Shown here piece by piece: positions 24,883 to 33,982 of a stretch of 64,000 nt of DNA. The notes beneath the pieces are model-generated. The model saw only the letters and a program-made list of their open reading frames with translations. It was not told where the DNA came from and ran no database searches. The stretch covers positions 248,001 through 312,000 of the forward strand of contig NZ_CP073721.1 in the NCBI RefSeq assembly GCF_025264685.1, given 5' to 3'. Each line of letters begins with the position of its first letter. Within the stretch, counting starts at the first letter, position 1. Both the position numbers and the translations under genes were made by a program. The stretch is from Dactylosporangium roseum (GTDB lineage: Bacteria > Actinomycetota > Actinomycetes > Mycobacteriales > Micromonosporaceae).

Positions 24883-25773
24883 ATGAAGCGGTGGCAGGCC
24901 GGCCTGTCGTTGGCGCTCGTGCTGATGGTTGCCGGCTGCGGCAACCCCGCAGGCACCGACGGTGACCTGGTGGACGACTGGTCGGCTCTGGGCGCTCCGG
25001 CCGTGCCGGTGCCCACGGTCGGCCAGTGCTGGACCGGCACCGCCACGGCCGAGAAGCTCGAACCGGGCGCCGGCATGACCGCCGTGGGGTGCGACGCCGA
25101 CCACGCCAGCGAGACCTTCCACGTCGGGGAGTTCACCGGCACGCTCGCGCAGGCCTCGGCGCCGCCCACCGGCGCCGACCTGTCCGAGGCGTACCAGACC
25201 TGCGACGAGAAGGCCAAGACGTTCCTCAACGGCGACTGGCACGACGCCCGGCTGGTCCTGCGGGTCTTCACACCGTCCGCGAAGCAGTGGACCGGCGAGG
25301 CACGCCATTTCCGCTGCGACCTCATCGAGGTCAGCAACGACGTCGGCACCGTCTTCCAGCGCAAGTCGAGCCTCAAGGCGACGCTGGACGGCAGCCGGCC
25401 GATCGCACTCGGTTGCGTGTCGGTGAAGCTCGACAGCCAGAGCTATATCGAGGACTTCGTGCCGGTCGCGTGCGAGACGCAGCACAACGGCGAATACGCC
25501 GGCACGTTCCGCTCGCCCGACGACCGGCCGTATCCGACCGACGCCAACACCCGCCGGTCGCTGATCCAGCCGGGCTGCAAGAAGCTCATCGCGTCGTTCC
25601 TTGGCGTCAGCGAGGCGGCGTACGACCAGAACAAGCAGGTCACGTTCGCCTGGTCGACGGCGAGTCCGACCCGGTGGTCGTACGGTGACCGCACTGCCCG
25701 CTGCTACCTGATGCTCGAGGGCAAGCTCAGCGTCGGCCGCTCCCTGCGCGCCAACGGCAACAATCCCATCTAG
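24883..25773 (+). CDS. Septum_form family lipoprotein 3
   Basis: 296 residues, ATG 24883, only 11 bp after gene 2 and surely cotranscribed. Signal peptide MKRWQAGLSLALVLMVAGC with lipobox VAGC. The half-repeats are CDADHASETFHVGEFTG and CETQHNGEYAGTFRSPDDRP. It is closest in sequence to gene 2 of the array (QWTGEARHFRCDL versus QWAGGARYFRCDL). Extracytoplasmic; no enzymatic motif seen. Confidence 0.75.
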   Translation: MKRWQAGLSLALVLMVAGCGNPAGTDGDLVDDWSALGAPAVPVPTVGQCWTGTATAEKLEPGAGMTAVGCDADHASETFHVGEFTGTLAQASAPPTGADLSEAYQTCDEKAKTFLNGDWHDARLVLRVFTPSAKQWTGEARHFRCDLIEVSNDVGTVFQRKSSLKATLDGSRPIALGCVSVKLDSQSYIEDFVPVACETQHNGEYAGTFRSPDDRPYPTDANTRRSLIQPGCKKLIASFLGVSEAAYDQNKQVTFAWSTASPTRWSYGDRTARCYLMLEGKLSVGRSLRANGNNPI

Positions 25774-25808
25774 GAAGTTACCGTCCGGTAATGGCACACT
25801 GCTTCCTC

Positions 25809-26678
25809 ATGAAGCAGCGGGTCGCACTCCTCGCCGTCGCGCTCGTCCTGCTCGGCGGCGGCGCCTACTGGCTCCTCCACGACGACGGCCGGGCCATCCC
25901 GAGCACCCCCTCGGCCGGCGCGCCGCCGGTCGGCTCGTGCTGGCAGATCGACGCCGGCGGCACCAACGCCGCCTTCCCCTGGCCCGGCGCGCCGGTCGAC
26001 TGTGCCGGATCCCACACCGTCGAGGTGTTCCACGTCGGGCAGGTCGGCAAGGACCTGCTGCACCGGCTCGACGCCGCCGAGGGCGAGGACGTCAAGCTCA
26101 CCGAGAACCTGCTGTACGCGCAGGCGCGGCGGGCCTGCCTGGTGCGGGGTCCGATGTTCCTGGGCGGCGGCTGGCACGAGGCCCGGGTGCAGATCCTCGC
26201 CTCATGGGTCAAGCCGTCGGCGGACGGCTTCTTCGGCTGCGCGCTGGCCGAGGTGACGGGCCCTACCGCGGACGAGTTCGTGACCCGCTCGGGCAGCCTG
26301 TCGGGGGCGCTCAAGCAGGAGCCGCCGCTGGCGATCGCATGCGTCCGTCGCGACGGTGAGCGGCTCCGGTACGTCGGGTGCGCCGAATCCCACGACGGCG
26401 AGTACGCCGGTGTCTACACCATCACGCCCCCGGAGGCCCCCTTCGACGAGGCGGCGGTCCGCTCGTCCACGGCGAAGGGCTGTACGACGCTCGGCCTGAA
26501 GTACCTCGGCCTGCCCGAGGACGGCGCCCGGACCGACCTGGCGCCCGGCTCGGTCGGCCCGAAGACGGCGTCGGAGTGGCTGGGCAGCGACCAGGCCTTC
26601 ACCTGCTACCTGATGAGCGCGAAACCGCTGAAGGCGAGCGTGCGCGGCCTGGGCCTGGCCCCCCTCCCGCTGGCCTGA
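25809..26678 (+). CDS. Septum_form family membrane-anchored protein 4
   Basis: 289 residues from ATG 25809 (MKQRVALLAVALVLLGGGAY). It is the most divergent of the array: there is no lipobox Cys, so the N-terminal helix probably stays as a membrane anchor with the rest outside. Both halves are retained (CAGSHTVEVFHVGQVGKDLL and CAESHDGEYAGVYTITPPEA). A start six codons upstream (25791, MAHCFL) is possible but breaks the signal-anchor pattern. Function unknown beyond the family. Confidence 0.7.
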   Translation: MKQRVALLAVALVLLGGGAYWLLHDDGRAIPSTPSAGAPPVGSCWQIDAGGTNAAFPWPGAPVDCAGSHTVEVFHVGQVGKDLLHRLDAAEGEDVKLTENLLYAQARRACLVRGPMFLGGGWHEARVQILASWVKPSADGFFGCALAEVTGPTADEFVTRSGSLSGALKQEPPLAIACVRRDGERLRYVGCAESHDGEYAGVYTITPPEAPFDEAAVRSSTAKGCTTLGLKYLGLPEDGARTDLAPGSVGPKTASEWLGSDQAFTCYLMSAKPLKASVRGLGLAPLPLA

Positions 26679-26682
26679 CCGC

Positions 26683-26781
26683 CCTCTTTTCCGCCGCGAT
26701 CTTGCAGTTATGGTGGCTGACTTATCCGAAATTTCGACATAAAGTCGGGGCCACAACTGCAAGATCGACGCGGGAAGAGGG
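26683..26781. repeat. Large imperfect palindrome B upstream of nadB
   Basis: Arms of roughly 40 nt, from CCTCTTTTCCGC on the left to GCGGGAAGAGG on the right. The inner core GATCTTGCAGTTATGG (left) pairs with CCACAACTGCAAGATC (right) with one mismatch. It shares GATCxTGCAxTTxTGGTG with palindrome A at 18376-18458, so both belong to one dispersed repeat family. It lies between two genes on the same strand and may terminate the septum-protein operon. Confidence 0.75.
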
Positions 26782-26841
26782 GGCGGGGAGCGCGACGAGC
26801 ATCACCACCCGTCACCCGGGTCAGTGATGTTGACTGTATGG

Positions 26842-28467
26842 ATGACATTGCCGAGCGTGCCGCGTCGACTTGCCGGGCCGGAGCCCGGATGGGCCGAGCC
26901 GACCGACGTCGTGGTCATCGGGTCGGGCGTGGCGGGGCTGACCGCCGCGTTGCATCTGCGTGAGGCGGGCCTCCACGTCACCGTCGTCACCAAGGTCAAC
27001 ATCGACGACGGCTCCACCCGGTGGGCGCAGGGCGGCATCGCCGCCGTGCTCGACCCGCTCGACACCCCCGAGGCCCACGCGCAGGACACCCTGGTCGCGG
27101 GCGTCGGGCTGTGCGACCCGGCCGCCGTCGAGGTGCTGGTCCGCGAAGGACCGACACGGGTGCGGGAGCTGATGCGCTGGGGTGCGGAGTTCGACCGCAA
27201 CAGTGACGGCTCGCTCATGCTGACCCGCGAGGGCGGCCACCACGCCAACCGGATCATCCACGCCGGGGGCGACGCCACCGGAGCCGAGGTGCAGCGCGCC
27301 CTGCACGCCGCCGTGCGCCGCGATCCGTGGATCCGCCTCATCGAGCACGCACTCGTGCTCGACCTGCTCACGGACAAGGACGGGCGGGCCTGCGGGGTCA
27401 CCCTGCACGTCCTCGGCGAAGGCTCCGAGGACGGCGTCGGGGCGGTGCTCGCCCGGGCCGTGGTGCTCGCCACCGGCGGGATGGGCCAGATCTTCGCCGC
27501 GACCACCAACCCGATCGTCTCCACCGGTGACGGGGTCGCGCTCGCGCTGCGGGCCGGCGCGACGGTCACCGACATCGAGTTCGTCCAGTTCCACCCGACC
27601 GCGCTGGCGCTCAACAATCGCGACTCCCAGCAGCCGCTGGTCAGCGAGGCACTGCGCGGCGAGGGCGCCTACCTTCGCGACGGCGACGGCAACCGCTTCA
27701 TGGTCGGCAAGCACGACCTCGCCGAGCTGGCGCCGCGGGACATCGTCGCCAAGGGCATCTACCGCGTGATGCGCGCCGAAGGCACCGACCGCGTCTGGCT
27801 CGACGCCCGCCACCTCGGCCGCGAGTTCATCGAGGGACGCTTCCCGACGATCGTGGCGTCCTGCCGGGCCGCCGGCGTCGACCCCGTCGCCGATCTGATC
27901 CCGGTCTCTCCCGCGGCCCATTACGCCTCCGGCGGTGTCCGCACCGACCTGCGCGGCCGCACCTCGATCCCGGGGCTGTACGCGTGCGGCGAGGTCGCCT
28001 GCACCGGCGTCCACGGCGCCAACCGGCTGGCGTCCAACTCGCTGCTCGAGGGTCTGGTGTTCGCCCGTCGCATCGCCGAGGACGTCGCCCATGGGCTGCC
28101 GGCGCAGGCCGACCCGGTCGCCGCCGAGGCCGCCACCTGGTCCGCGGACCCTGGCATCCGCCAGCAGCTCCAAGCCGCGATGTCGTCACACGCGTCGGTG
28201 CTGCGCAGCGGCGAGTCGCTCGACCAGGCCGCTCAGGCGCTCACCAAGCTCGCGCTCGACCGCTCGAGCGCGCACGTCGCCGCCTGGGAGGCGACGAACC
28301 TGCTGACCGTCGCCGGCGCGCTCGTCGGCGCTGCGGCGCTGCGGCAGGAGACCCGCGGCTGTCATTGGCGCGAGGACTTCCCCGACGCCAGCGACGTCTT
28401 CCGGGGTCACTTCCTCGCCGCCCTCGACGACACCGGCGCGCTGACCGAAACCTGGGAGGCGGCATGA
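26842..28467 (+). CDS. nadB: L-aspartate oxidase
   Basis: 541 residues. FAD Rossmann motif VVVIGSGVAGLTAALHL (GSGVAG at 27-32). The TRWAQGGIAAVL, REGGHHANRIIHAGGDATG and EFVQFHPTAL motifs are those of the succinate dehydrogenase/fumarate reductase flavoprotein family as seen in NadB. It oxidises L-aspartate to iminoaspartate for quinolinate synthesis. In-frame GTG 26824 and ATG 26827 precede; ATG 26842 (MTLPSVPRRLAG) is preferred because homologues begin in this way. It overlaps nadC by 4 bp (ATGA). No nadA lies in the window. Confidence 0.93.
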   Translation: MTLPSVPRRLAGPEPGWAEPTDVVVIGSGVAGLTAALHLREAGLHVTVVTKVNIDDGSTRWAQGGIAAVLDPLDTPEAHAQDTLVAGVGLCDPAAVEVLVREGPTRVRELMRWGAEFDRNSDGSLMLTREGGHHANRIIHAGGDATGAEVQRALHAAVRRDPWIRLIEHALVLDLLTDKDGRACGVTLHVLGEGSEDGVGAVLARAVVLATGGMGQIFAATTNPIVSTGDGVALALRAGATVTDIEFVQFHPTALALNNRDSQQPLVSEALRGEGAYLRDGDGNRFMVGKHDLAELAPRDIVAKGIYRVMRAEGTDRVWLDARHLGREFIEGRFPTIVASCRAAGVDPVADLIPVSPAAHYASGGVRTDLRGRTSIPGLYACGEVACTGVHGANRLASNSLLEGLVFARRIAEDVAHGLPAQADPVAAEAATWSADPGIRQQLQAAMSSHASVLRSGESLDQAAQALTKLALDRSSAHVAAWEATNLLTVAGALVGAAALRQETRGCHWREDFPDASDVFRGHFLAALDDTGALTETWEAA

Positions 28468-29342
28468 GGCCGGAGACCGAGGCCGCGCTGCGGAAGGTCG
28501 GGCTCGACCCGGCCGCCGTGGCCGACATCGTCGAGCGCACGCTCACGGAAGACCTCGGCCCCGACCGGCTCGATGTCACCAGCGTGGCGACGATCCCCGA
28601 GGAGCAGACCGATGAGGCCGACATCGTCGCCCGCGCCGACGGGGTCGTGGCGGGGCTGGTCGTGGCCGCCGCGGTCTTCGAGGCCGCGTCCGACCACGTC
28701 GCCGTGGAGCCGCGCAAGCGCGACGGGGACGCCGTCCGGCGCGGCGACGTACTGCTGAGCGTGACGGGACCGACCCGGGCGCTGCTGACCGCCGAGCGCT
28801 CCGCGCTCAACCTGCTGTGCCGCATGTCCGGCGTCGCCACGCACACCCGCCGCTGGGCCGATGTGCTGGAAGGCGCCAAGGCACTCGTCCTCGACACCCG
28901 CAAGACCACACCGGGCCTGCGCATCCTCGAAAAGTACGCGGTGCGGGCCGGCGGCGGCACCAACAAGCGCATGGGCCTCTACGACGTCGCCATGATCAAG
29001 GACAACCACAAGCTCGCGGCCGGCGGCATCACCGCGGCGTACGAGCGGGTCCGTGCGGCGTTCCCCGACGTGCCGGTGCAGGTGGAGGTCACCACCGTCG
29101 GCGAGGCCGTCGAGGCGGTGACCGCGGGCGCCACCTTCCTGCTGCTCGACAACATGACCCCGGATCTGCTCCGCGAGGTCGTCAGCGCGGTCGGCGGCCG
29201 GGCCGAGCTGGAGGCGACCGGCAACCTGCGCCTGGAGACGGCGGCGGAATACGCGGCCACCGGCGTCGACTACCTGTCGGTCGGCGGGCTCACGCACTCG
29301 TCGCCGATCCTCGACATCGCCATGGACCTGCGCACGCACTGA
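28464..29342 (+). CDS. nadC: Nicotinate-nucleotide diphosphorylase (quinolinate phosphoribosyltransferase)
   Basis: 292 residues. Motifs LNLLCRMSGVATHTRRW, DTRKTTPGLRILEKYAVRAG (RKTTPG PRPP/quinolinate site), MGLYDVAMIKDNH and the EVTTVGEAVEAVTAG strand are diagnostic. It converts quinolinate and PRPP to NaMN with loss of CO2. It is translationally coupled to nadB. The gene ends 16 bp before the convergent membrane protein. Confidence 0.95.
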   Translation: MRPETEAALRKVGLDPAAVADIVERTLTEDLGPDRLDVTSVATIPEEQTDEADIVARADGVVAGLVVAAAVFEAASDHVAVEPRKRDGDAVRRGDVLLSVTGPTRALLTAERSALNLLCRMSGVATHTRRWADVLEGAKALVLDTRKTTPGLRILEKYAVRAGGGTNKRMGLYDVAMIKDNHKLAAGGITAAYERVRAAFPDVPVQVEVTTVGEAVEAVTAGATFLLLDNMTPDLLREVVSAVGGRAELEATGNLRLETAAEYAATGVDYLSVGGLTHSSPILDIAMDLRTH

Positions 29343-29358
29343 CCGTGGCCCGCAAGGG

Positions 29359-31272
29359 TCAGCGACCCGGCGGGAAGGCCGTCGCGACGATCGGGTCGAT
29401 CTGGTGGAGACGCCAGTCGGCCGGCACGACGCGGCCGCAAACGTCGACGGGAGCCACGCAGATGACGGCGTCGACCGAGGACACGCTCGGCGCCGGGCGG
29501 GTCGGGACCCCGGACTCCAACGACACCAGCTCCACCTCGGTCAGCGTGATCTGGAACGGGTACTCCCAGAGGTCGCCCTCCATCACCATGCCCACCCGCC
29601 GCGCGCCGGAGGCCCGCACGTCGTCGATCGCCGTGCGGTACGAGACGGCTTGGTCGGGCATGCGCACGAACCGCTCCTGCCAGTCGTCCAGCGTGAAGAC
29701 CGAGCCCTGGCCGATCAGCCGCCGCGGCTGACCGAGCAGCACGCAGGTGTAGGCGTACGCGAAGGCACCGGCCAGCACCAGCACCACCCCGGCGGCGACG
29801 ACCTTGCGCCGCACGATCCGCCCGAGCCAGTAGCCGGCGAGCGGGACGCCGAGCGCGAACGTCGGCAGGATCAGCCGGTTGCCCCAGTCCTGCCACTTCA
29901 CGATGGCGGCGGTGAGGACGAACGCGCCGAGCACCGCCGCCGAGTAGGGCCGGGTCGGGCGGGCGAAGAGGCTCACGGCGATCGCGACGAGGACGAGCGC
30001 GGACTGGATCGGATACGGCGAGCGGTCCTCGTCGGGCTTCCACCGCGTGCCGGGGAAGACACTGCGCCAGTGCGTGATCGCCGGGTCGTTCGGGTCCACG
30101 CCCACCTGGTGGGCCACATCGACGACGGCCTTGCCGACGGCCCCGTTGACCTGCGGTACCGGCGTCAGGAGCGTCGACGCGACGAGGCGCAGGCCGTTGA
30201 CCAGTACCGCCGCCGGGTCATGCCGCTGCGTGGACAGGCTGGCGCGGTAGTCGTCCGGGCCGAGCGGCGAGCCGAAGGCCTCGTGCACACGGAACAGCGC
30301 GGGCCCGGCGAGCAGGCCGATCAGCGCCACGACGGCGAGGGTGGCGGCGGCGGTACGGCCGATCGCCCGTTGCCGTAGCTGGCAGATGCCCCAGAACAGC
30401 AGTACCGGCGCCAGGGCCATGAGTGCCGTCGACTTCGTCACAACGACCAGGCCCGCCGTGGCGCCGAGGGCGAGCACGTCGGCAAGGGCTGCCCGGCGGC
30501 GGACGCCGTCCAGGGCGATCGTCGCCGCGCAGGCCACCCAGGCGGCCACGACGAGGTCGTTCTGAGTGCTGGTGGACTCCAGGACGATCGCGGGCGTGGT
30601 GAGGAACACGGCGGCGGCCAGCCACTGGCCGAGCCGCCCCGCACCGAGCTGCGCCGCGCACCGGGCGACGGCGACCGCGCCGAGCAGGCCGGCGCCCCAT
30701 TGCACCAGGTTGAACTGCCCGTCGCCGCCGGTGAGCAGGCGCAGGTGCAACAGCAGGTATTCGGCGCCGGGGACCAGGATGATCTGCTGGATCTGGACGG
30801 TGGGGTAGACGCCCAGGTCGCCGTTGGCGACCCAGTGCTCGATCTTGGCCAGGTGGTAGTGGTTGGAGTCGAAGTTGTTCGGCGACGAGGCCACCGCCAG
30901 GACGAGTTCCATGGCGACGAGCAGGCCGAGGGGGATCGCGACGCTCAGCGCGGTGCCGAGGCGCAGCGCGGGTCGCTCGAATCGAGGCAGCCGGCGCCAG
31001 GCGAGGTAGCCGGTGCCGAGCGTGGCGAGCGTCCACAGCACGATGACCGGCGCGGCGGCTATGGCGCCGAACAGTGACAACACCTCGACGCTGACGATCG
31101 CGGCGGCGCAGACGGCGGCGGTGGCCTGGATGACGGTGCGGCGGAGGTCTCGCGGATTCCGGTCTCCGGGGGTTCCCGCGGGTTCCCGCGGTGTGTCCTC
31201 CGCGCGGGGATGCAGCGCAACGGTGGTGAAGAGGAGCGTTGCGAGCGGCAGCAGCGCGAGGAGTCCGGTCAT
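29359..31272 (-). CDS. GT-C-like polytopic membrane glycosyltransferase candidate
   Basis: 637 residues with about 11 hydrophobic segments through residue ~510, then a soluble C-terminal domain of ~110 residues. After the second or third helix comes NNFDSNHYHLAKIEHWVANG, the acidic-loop layout of GT39-like (PMT/ArnT fold) glycosyltransferases, where an Asp in the first extracytoplasmic loop is catalytic. It would use a polyprenyl-phosphate sugar at the outer face of the membrane. It lies alone between nadC and coaX, antiparallel to both. Acceptor unknown; the family call is by topology and motif. Confidence 0.65.
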   Translation of the reverse strand: MTGLLALLPLATLLFTTVALHPRAEDTPREPAGTPGDRNPRDLRRTVIQATAAVCAAAIVSVEVLSLFGAIAAAPVIVLWTLATLGTGYLAWRRLPRFERPALRLGTALSVAIPLGLLVAMELVLAVASSPNNFDSNHYHLAKIEHWVANGDLGVYPTVQIQQIILVPGAEYLLLHLRLLTGGDGQFNLVQWGAGLLGAVAVARCAAQLGAGRLGQWLAAAVFLTTPAIVLESTSTQNDLVVAAWVACAATIALDGVRRRAALADVLALGATAGLVVVTKSTALMALAPVLLFWGICQLRQRAIGRTAAATLAVVALIGLLAGPALFRVHEAFGSPLGPDDYRASLSTQRHDPAAVLVNGLRLVASTLLTPVPQVNGAVGKAVVDVAHQVGVDPNDPAITHWRSVFPGTRWKPDEDRSPYPIQSALVLVAIAVSLFARPTRPYSAAVLGAFVLTAAIVKWQDWGNRLILPTFALGVPLAGYWLGRIVRRKVVAAGVVLVLAGAFAYAYTCVLLGQPRRLIGQGSVFTLDDWQERFVRMPDQAVSYRTAIDDVRASGARRVGMVMEGDLWEYPFQITLTEVELVSLESGVPTRPAPSVSSVDAVICVAPVDVCGRVVPADWRLHQIDPIVATAFPPGR

Positions 31273-31334
31273 TGGGACGGCATCGTAGATGAGCCGCCGC
31301 CATGGGCGTCGACCGGATCGTGCCGGGCTGCCGA

Positions 31335-31340
31335 TAGGCT
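31335..31340 (+). promoter_or_regulatory. -10 element for leaderless coaX
   Basis: TAGGCT ends 6 nt before the GTG start codon at 31347, the spacing of a leaderless transcript. There is no Shine-Dalgarno before this start. Confidence 0.5.
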
Positions 31341-31346
31341 TCCGAC

Positions 31347-32108
31347 GTGCTGCTGTGCATCGACATCGGAAACACCAACACGGTGCTCGCCACGTTCGAG
31401 GGCGAGAAGATCGTTCATTCGTGGCGGATCAAGACCGACGCGCGTGCCACCGCTGACGAGCTGGGCCTGCTGTACCGGGGGCTGCTCGCCACCGACGCCG
31501 TGTCGCTGACCGGCGTGGCGGCGTGTTCGACCGTGCCGGCCGCCCTGCGCAACCTGCGCGCGATGCTGCAGCGGTACTACTCGGGCGTCCCCACCGTGAT
31601 CGTGGAGCCTGGCGTGCGGACCGGCGTCCAGTTGGCCATCGACAACCCGAAGGAGGTCGGCACCGACCGGGTGGCCAACACGCTCGCCGCCTACAGCCTC
31701 TTCGGCGGGCCGTCGATCGTCGTCGACTTCGGCACCTCGACCAACTTCGACGTCGTGTCCGCCAAGGGTGAGTTCCTCGGCGGGGTGCTGGCGCCCGGCA
31801 TCGAGATCTCCGTCGACGCGCTCGCCGACCGGGCCGCCCAGTTGCGCAAGGTCGAGCTGGTCAAGCCGCCCCGGGTGATCGGCAAGAACACCGTCGAGTG
31901 CCTACAGGCGGGCGTGGTCTACGGCTTCGCGGGGCAGGTCGACGGGGTCGTCCGCGGGGTGACGGCGGAGCTGGGCGGCTCGGTGAAGGCGGTCGTGGCG
32001 ACCGGTGGCCTGGCCTCGATCGTGATCGGCGAGAGCCAGACGGTGACGCATCATGAGCCGATGCTGACGCTGATCGGGCTGCGCCTGATCTTCGACCGCA
32101 ACACGTAG
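31347..32108 (+). CDS. coaX: Type III pantothenate kinase
   Basis: 253 residues, GTG 31347. The N-terminal phosphate motif CIDIGNTNTVLATFEGEK, the PKEVGTDRVANTLAAY loop, VVDFGTSTNFDVV and GGVLAPGIEISVDALADRAA are typical of the ASKHA-fold CoaX. It phosphorylates pantothenate as the first step of CoA synthesis and, unlike CoaA, is not inhibited by CoA. Together with the panC-panD operon 9 kb upstream it places both parts of the pathway in this region, as in M. tuberculosis (Rv3600c). Confidence 0.94.
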   Translation: MLLCIDIGNTNTVLATFEGEKIVHSWRIKTDARATADELGLLYRGLLATDAVSLTGVAACSTVPAALRNLRAMLQRYYSGVPTVIVEPGVRTGVQLAIDNPKEVGTDRVANTLAAYSLFGGPSIVVDFGTSTNFDVVSAKGEFLGGVLAPGIEISVDALADRAAQLRKVELVKPPRVIGKNTVECLQAGVVYGFAGQVDGVVRGVTAELGGSVKAVVATGGLASIVIGESQTVTHHEPMLTLIGLRLIFDRNT

Positions 32109-32115
32109 GGCTCGG

Positions 32116-32328
32116 CTAGTGCTTGGTCGCGCGGTAGACGCCGGCCGCCGGGGTGCAGCACCCGGGCGATTTCGGTGTGTAGTGGTAGGCCTGGCCGGCG
32201 GTCACGACGTCGAGGGTTGTGTCGCCGTCGAGAGCCCACCGCAGTGCGGGGCGCGGATAGCGGGGGCGGGCCCGGTCGTAGCGGGTGGCGGCCGGTCCGA
32301 AGGAGGAGGCATGCGCTGCGAAATCCAC
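32116..32328 (-). pseudogene. Remnant of a class I SAM-dependent methyltransferase
   Basis: The frame begins GTG 32328 with DFAAHASSFGPAATRYDRAR and PRYPRPALRWAL, the N-terminus of a common methyltransferase family. It then jumps directly to DVVTAGQAYHY, a motif that normally lies ~70 residues later, so the SAM-binding core (GAGTG region) has been deleted. Reading on in a shifted frame gives TEIARVLHPGGR, the next conserved block, so there is also a frameshift. The piece occupies the whole gap between coaX and lysS on the opposite strand. Non-functional as a methyltransferase. Confidence 0.8.
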
Positions 32329-32393
32329 GCTCCGAAGGTACCGAAGTAGGCTCTTGAAGAATTTCCACTCTTGTCGCAGAGGATTGTTGTGCA

Positions 32394-33893
32394 GTGAAGG
32401 ACCAGCCCGCCGTCGAACCGGACGTCGACCTCCCCGAGCAGATGAAGGTCCGCCGGGAGAAGCGGGCCCGGCTGCTGGAAGAGGGCCGGGAACCGTACCC
32501 CGTGGACTTCCCGCGCACCGCCACGATCGCCGAGATCCGGCAGCGGTACGGTGACCTGCCGACCGACACCGCCACCGGGGACAAGGCGGCGGTGGCCGGG
32601 CGGGTCATCTTCATCCGCAACACCGGCAAGCTCGCGTTCGCCACCTTGCGCGCCGGCGACGGCGCAGAGTTGCAGGCGATGCTGTCGTTGGACAAGGTCG
32701 GCGCGGAGGCGCTGGAGGAATGGAAGCGGCTGGTCGACCTCGGCGACCATGTCGGCGTCACCGGTGAGGTCATCACGAGCCGCCGTGGCGAGCTTTCCAT
32801 TCTTGCCGACACGTGGCAGATCACCGCCAAGGCGCTTCGTCCGCTGCCCGTCGCGCACAAGCCGATGAGCGAGGAAAGCCGGGTGCGGCAGCGATATGTC
32901 GACCTCGTGGTGCGCCCGCAGGCCCGCGAAATGGTACGCACCCGGGCGGCGGTGGTCCGTTCGTTGCGGGCAACGTTGCACGATCTGGACTATCTCGAGG
33001 TGGAAACCCCCATGTTGCAGTTGCTCCATGGAGGTGCGGCCGCACGGCCATTCGTCACACATAGCAATGCACTCGACACGGATTTGTACCTCCGGATCGC
33101 TCCCGAGCTATTCCTGAAGCGCTGCGTGGTCGGCGGCATCGAGCGGGTCTTCGAGATCAACCGCAACTTCCGCAATGAGGGCATCGACTCCTCGCACTCT
33201 CCGGAGTTCGCGATGCTGGAGGCCTACCAGGCCTATGCGGACTACGACGTCATGGCCGACCTTACCCGGCGGCTGGTGCAGCGGGCGGCGGAAGCGCTGA
33301 CCGGGTCGCACGTGGTGCGTTATGCCGACGGCGAGTACGACCTCGGTGGCCAGTGGCGCAGCGTGACGCTTTACGGCGCGCTTTCCGAAGCGGTGGGCGA
33401 CGAGGTGACGGTCGAAACGCCGTACGGCCGCCTGACCGAGCTGGCCGACAAGCACGACGTCAAGGCCGACCCGAAGTGGGGCCCCGGAAAGCTCGCCGAG
33501 GAACTGTTCGAGGCGCTGGTCGTACCGGACCTGATCGAGCCGACCTTCGTGCGCGATTATCCGGAGGAGACCTCGCCGCTCACGCGGGCGCACCGCGTCA
33601 CGCCGGGGCTGACCGAGAAGTGGGACCTCTACGTGCAGGGCTTCGAGCTCGCCACGGCCTACTCGGAACTGGTCGACCCGGTTGTGCAGCGTGAGCGTTT
33701 GGTCGCGCAGTCGCTCCTGGCCGCCAAGGGTGATCCGGACGCTATGCAACTGGATGAAGACTATCTGCGCGCGTTGGAGTACGGAATGCCACCGAGCGGC
33801 GGCATGGGCATGGGAATCGATCGCCTTCTCATGGCACTCACCGGGCTCGGCATTCGGGAAACGATCCTGTTTCCGCTGGTGCGGCCGGAGTAG
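32394..33893 (+). CDS. lysS: Lysyl-tRNA synthetase (class II)
   Basis: 499 residues, GTG 32394 with GAGGA at 32381-32385. The N-terminal OB fold includes [20 protein letters not shown]. Class II motifs: motif 1 region [11 protein letters not shown], motif 2 [20 protein letters not shown] and motif 3 [15 protein letters not shown]. Sequence features such as [20 protein letters not shown] and [13 protein letters not shown] match the M. tuberculosis lysS (Rv3598c) rather than the E. coli type (Ser for His in THHNAL). It charges tRNA-Lys in the cytoplasm and precedes lsr2 and clpC as in mycobacteria. Confidence 0.95.
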   Translation: MKDQPAVEPDVDLPEQMKVRREKRARLLEEGREPYPVDFPRTATIAEIRQRYGDLPTDTATGDKAAVAGRVIFIRNTGKLAFATLRAGDGAELQAMLSLDKVGAEALEEWKRLVDLGDHVGVTGEVITSRRGELSILADTWQITAKALRPLPVAHKPMSEESRVRQRYVDLVVRPQAREMVRTRAAVVRSLRATLHDLDYLEVETPMLQLLHGGAAARPFVTHSNALDTDLYLRIAPELFLKRCVVGGIERVFEINRNFRNEGIDSSHSPEFAMLEAYQAYADYDVMADLTRRLVQRAAEALTGSHVVRYADGEYDLGGQWRSVTLYGALSEAVGDEVTVETPYGRLTELADKHDVKADPKWGPGKLAEELFEALVVPDLIEPTFVRDYPEETSPLTRAHRVTPGLTEKWDLYVQGFELATAYSELVDPVVQRERLVAQSLLAAKGDPDAMQLDEDYLRALEYGMPPSGGMGMGIDRLLMALTGLGIRETILFPLVRPE

Positions 33894-33906
33894 TTTCGGC
33901 GTACCG

Positions 33907-33936
33907 TTGACGGGGCGGTCCCATACTGCGTTATCT
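33907..33936 (+). promoter_or_regulatory. Candidate lsr2 promoter
   Basis: TTGACG at 33907-33912 and TTATCT at 33931-33936 are separated by 18 bp, in the 89-bp gap before lsr2. Confidence 0.4.
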
Positions 33937-33982
33937 TTGCATTCGCAGATACGGGGCGGCCTTCCTCGAAGGGAATACGACA

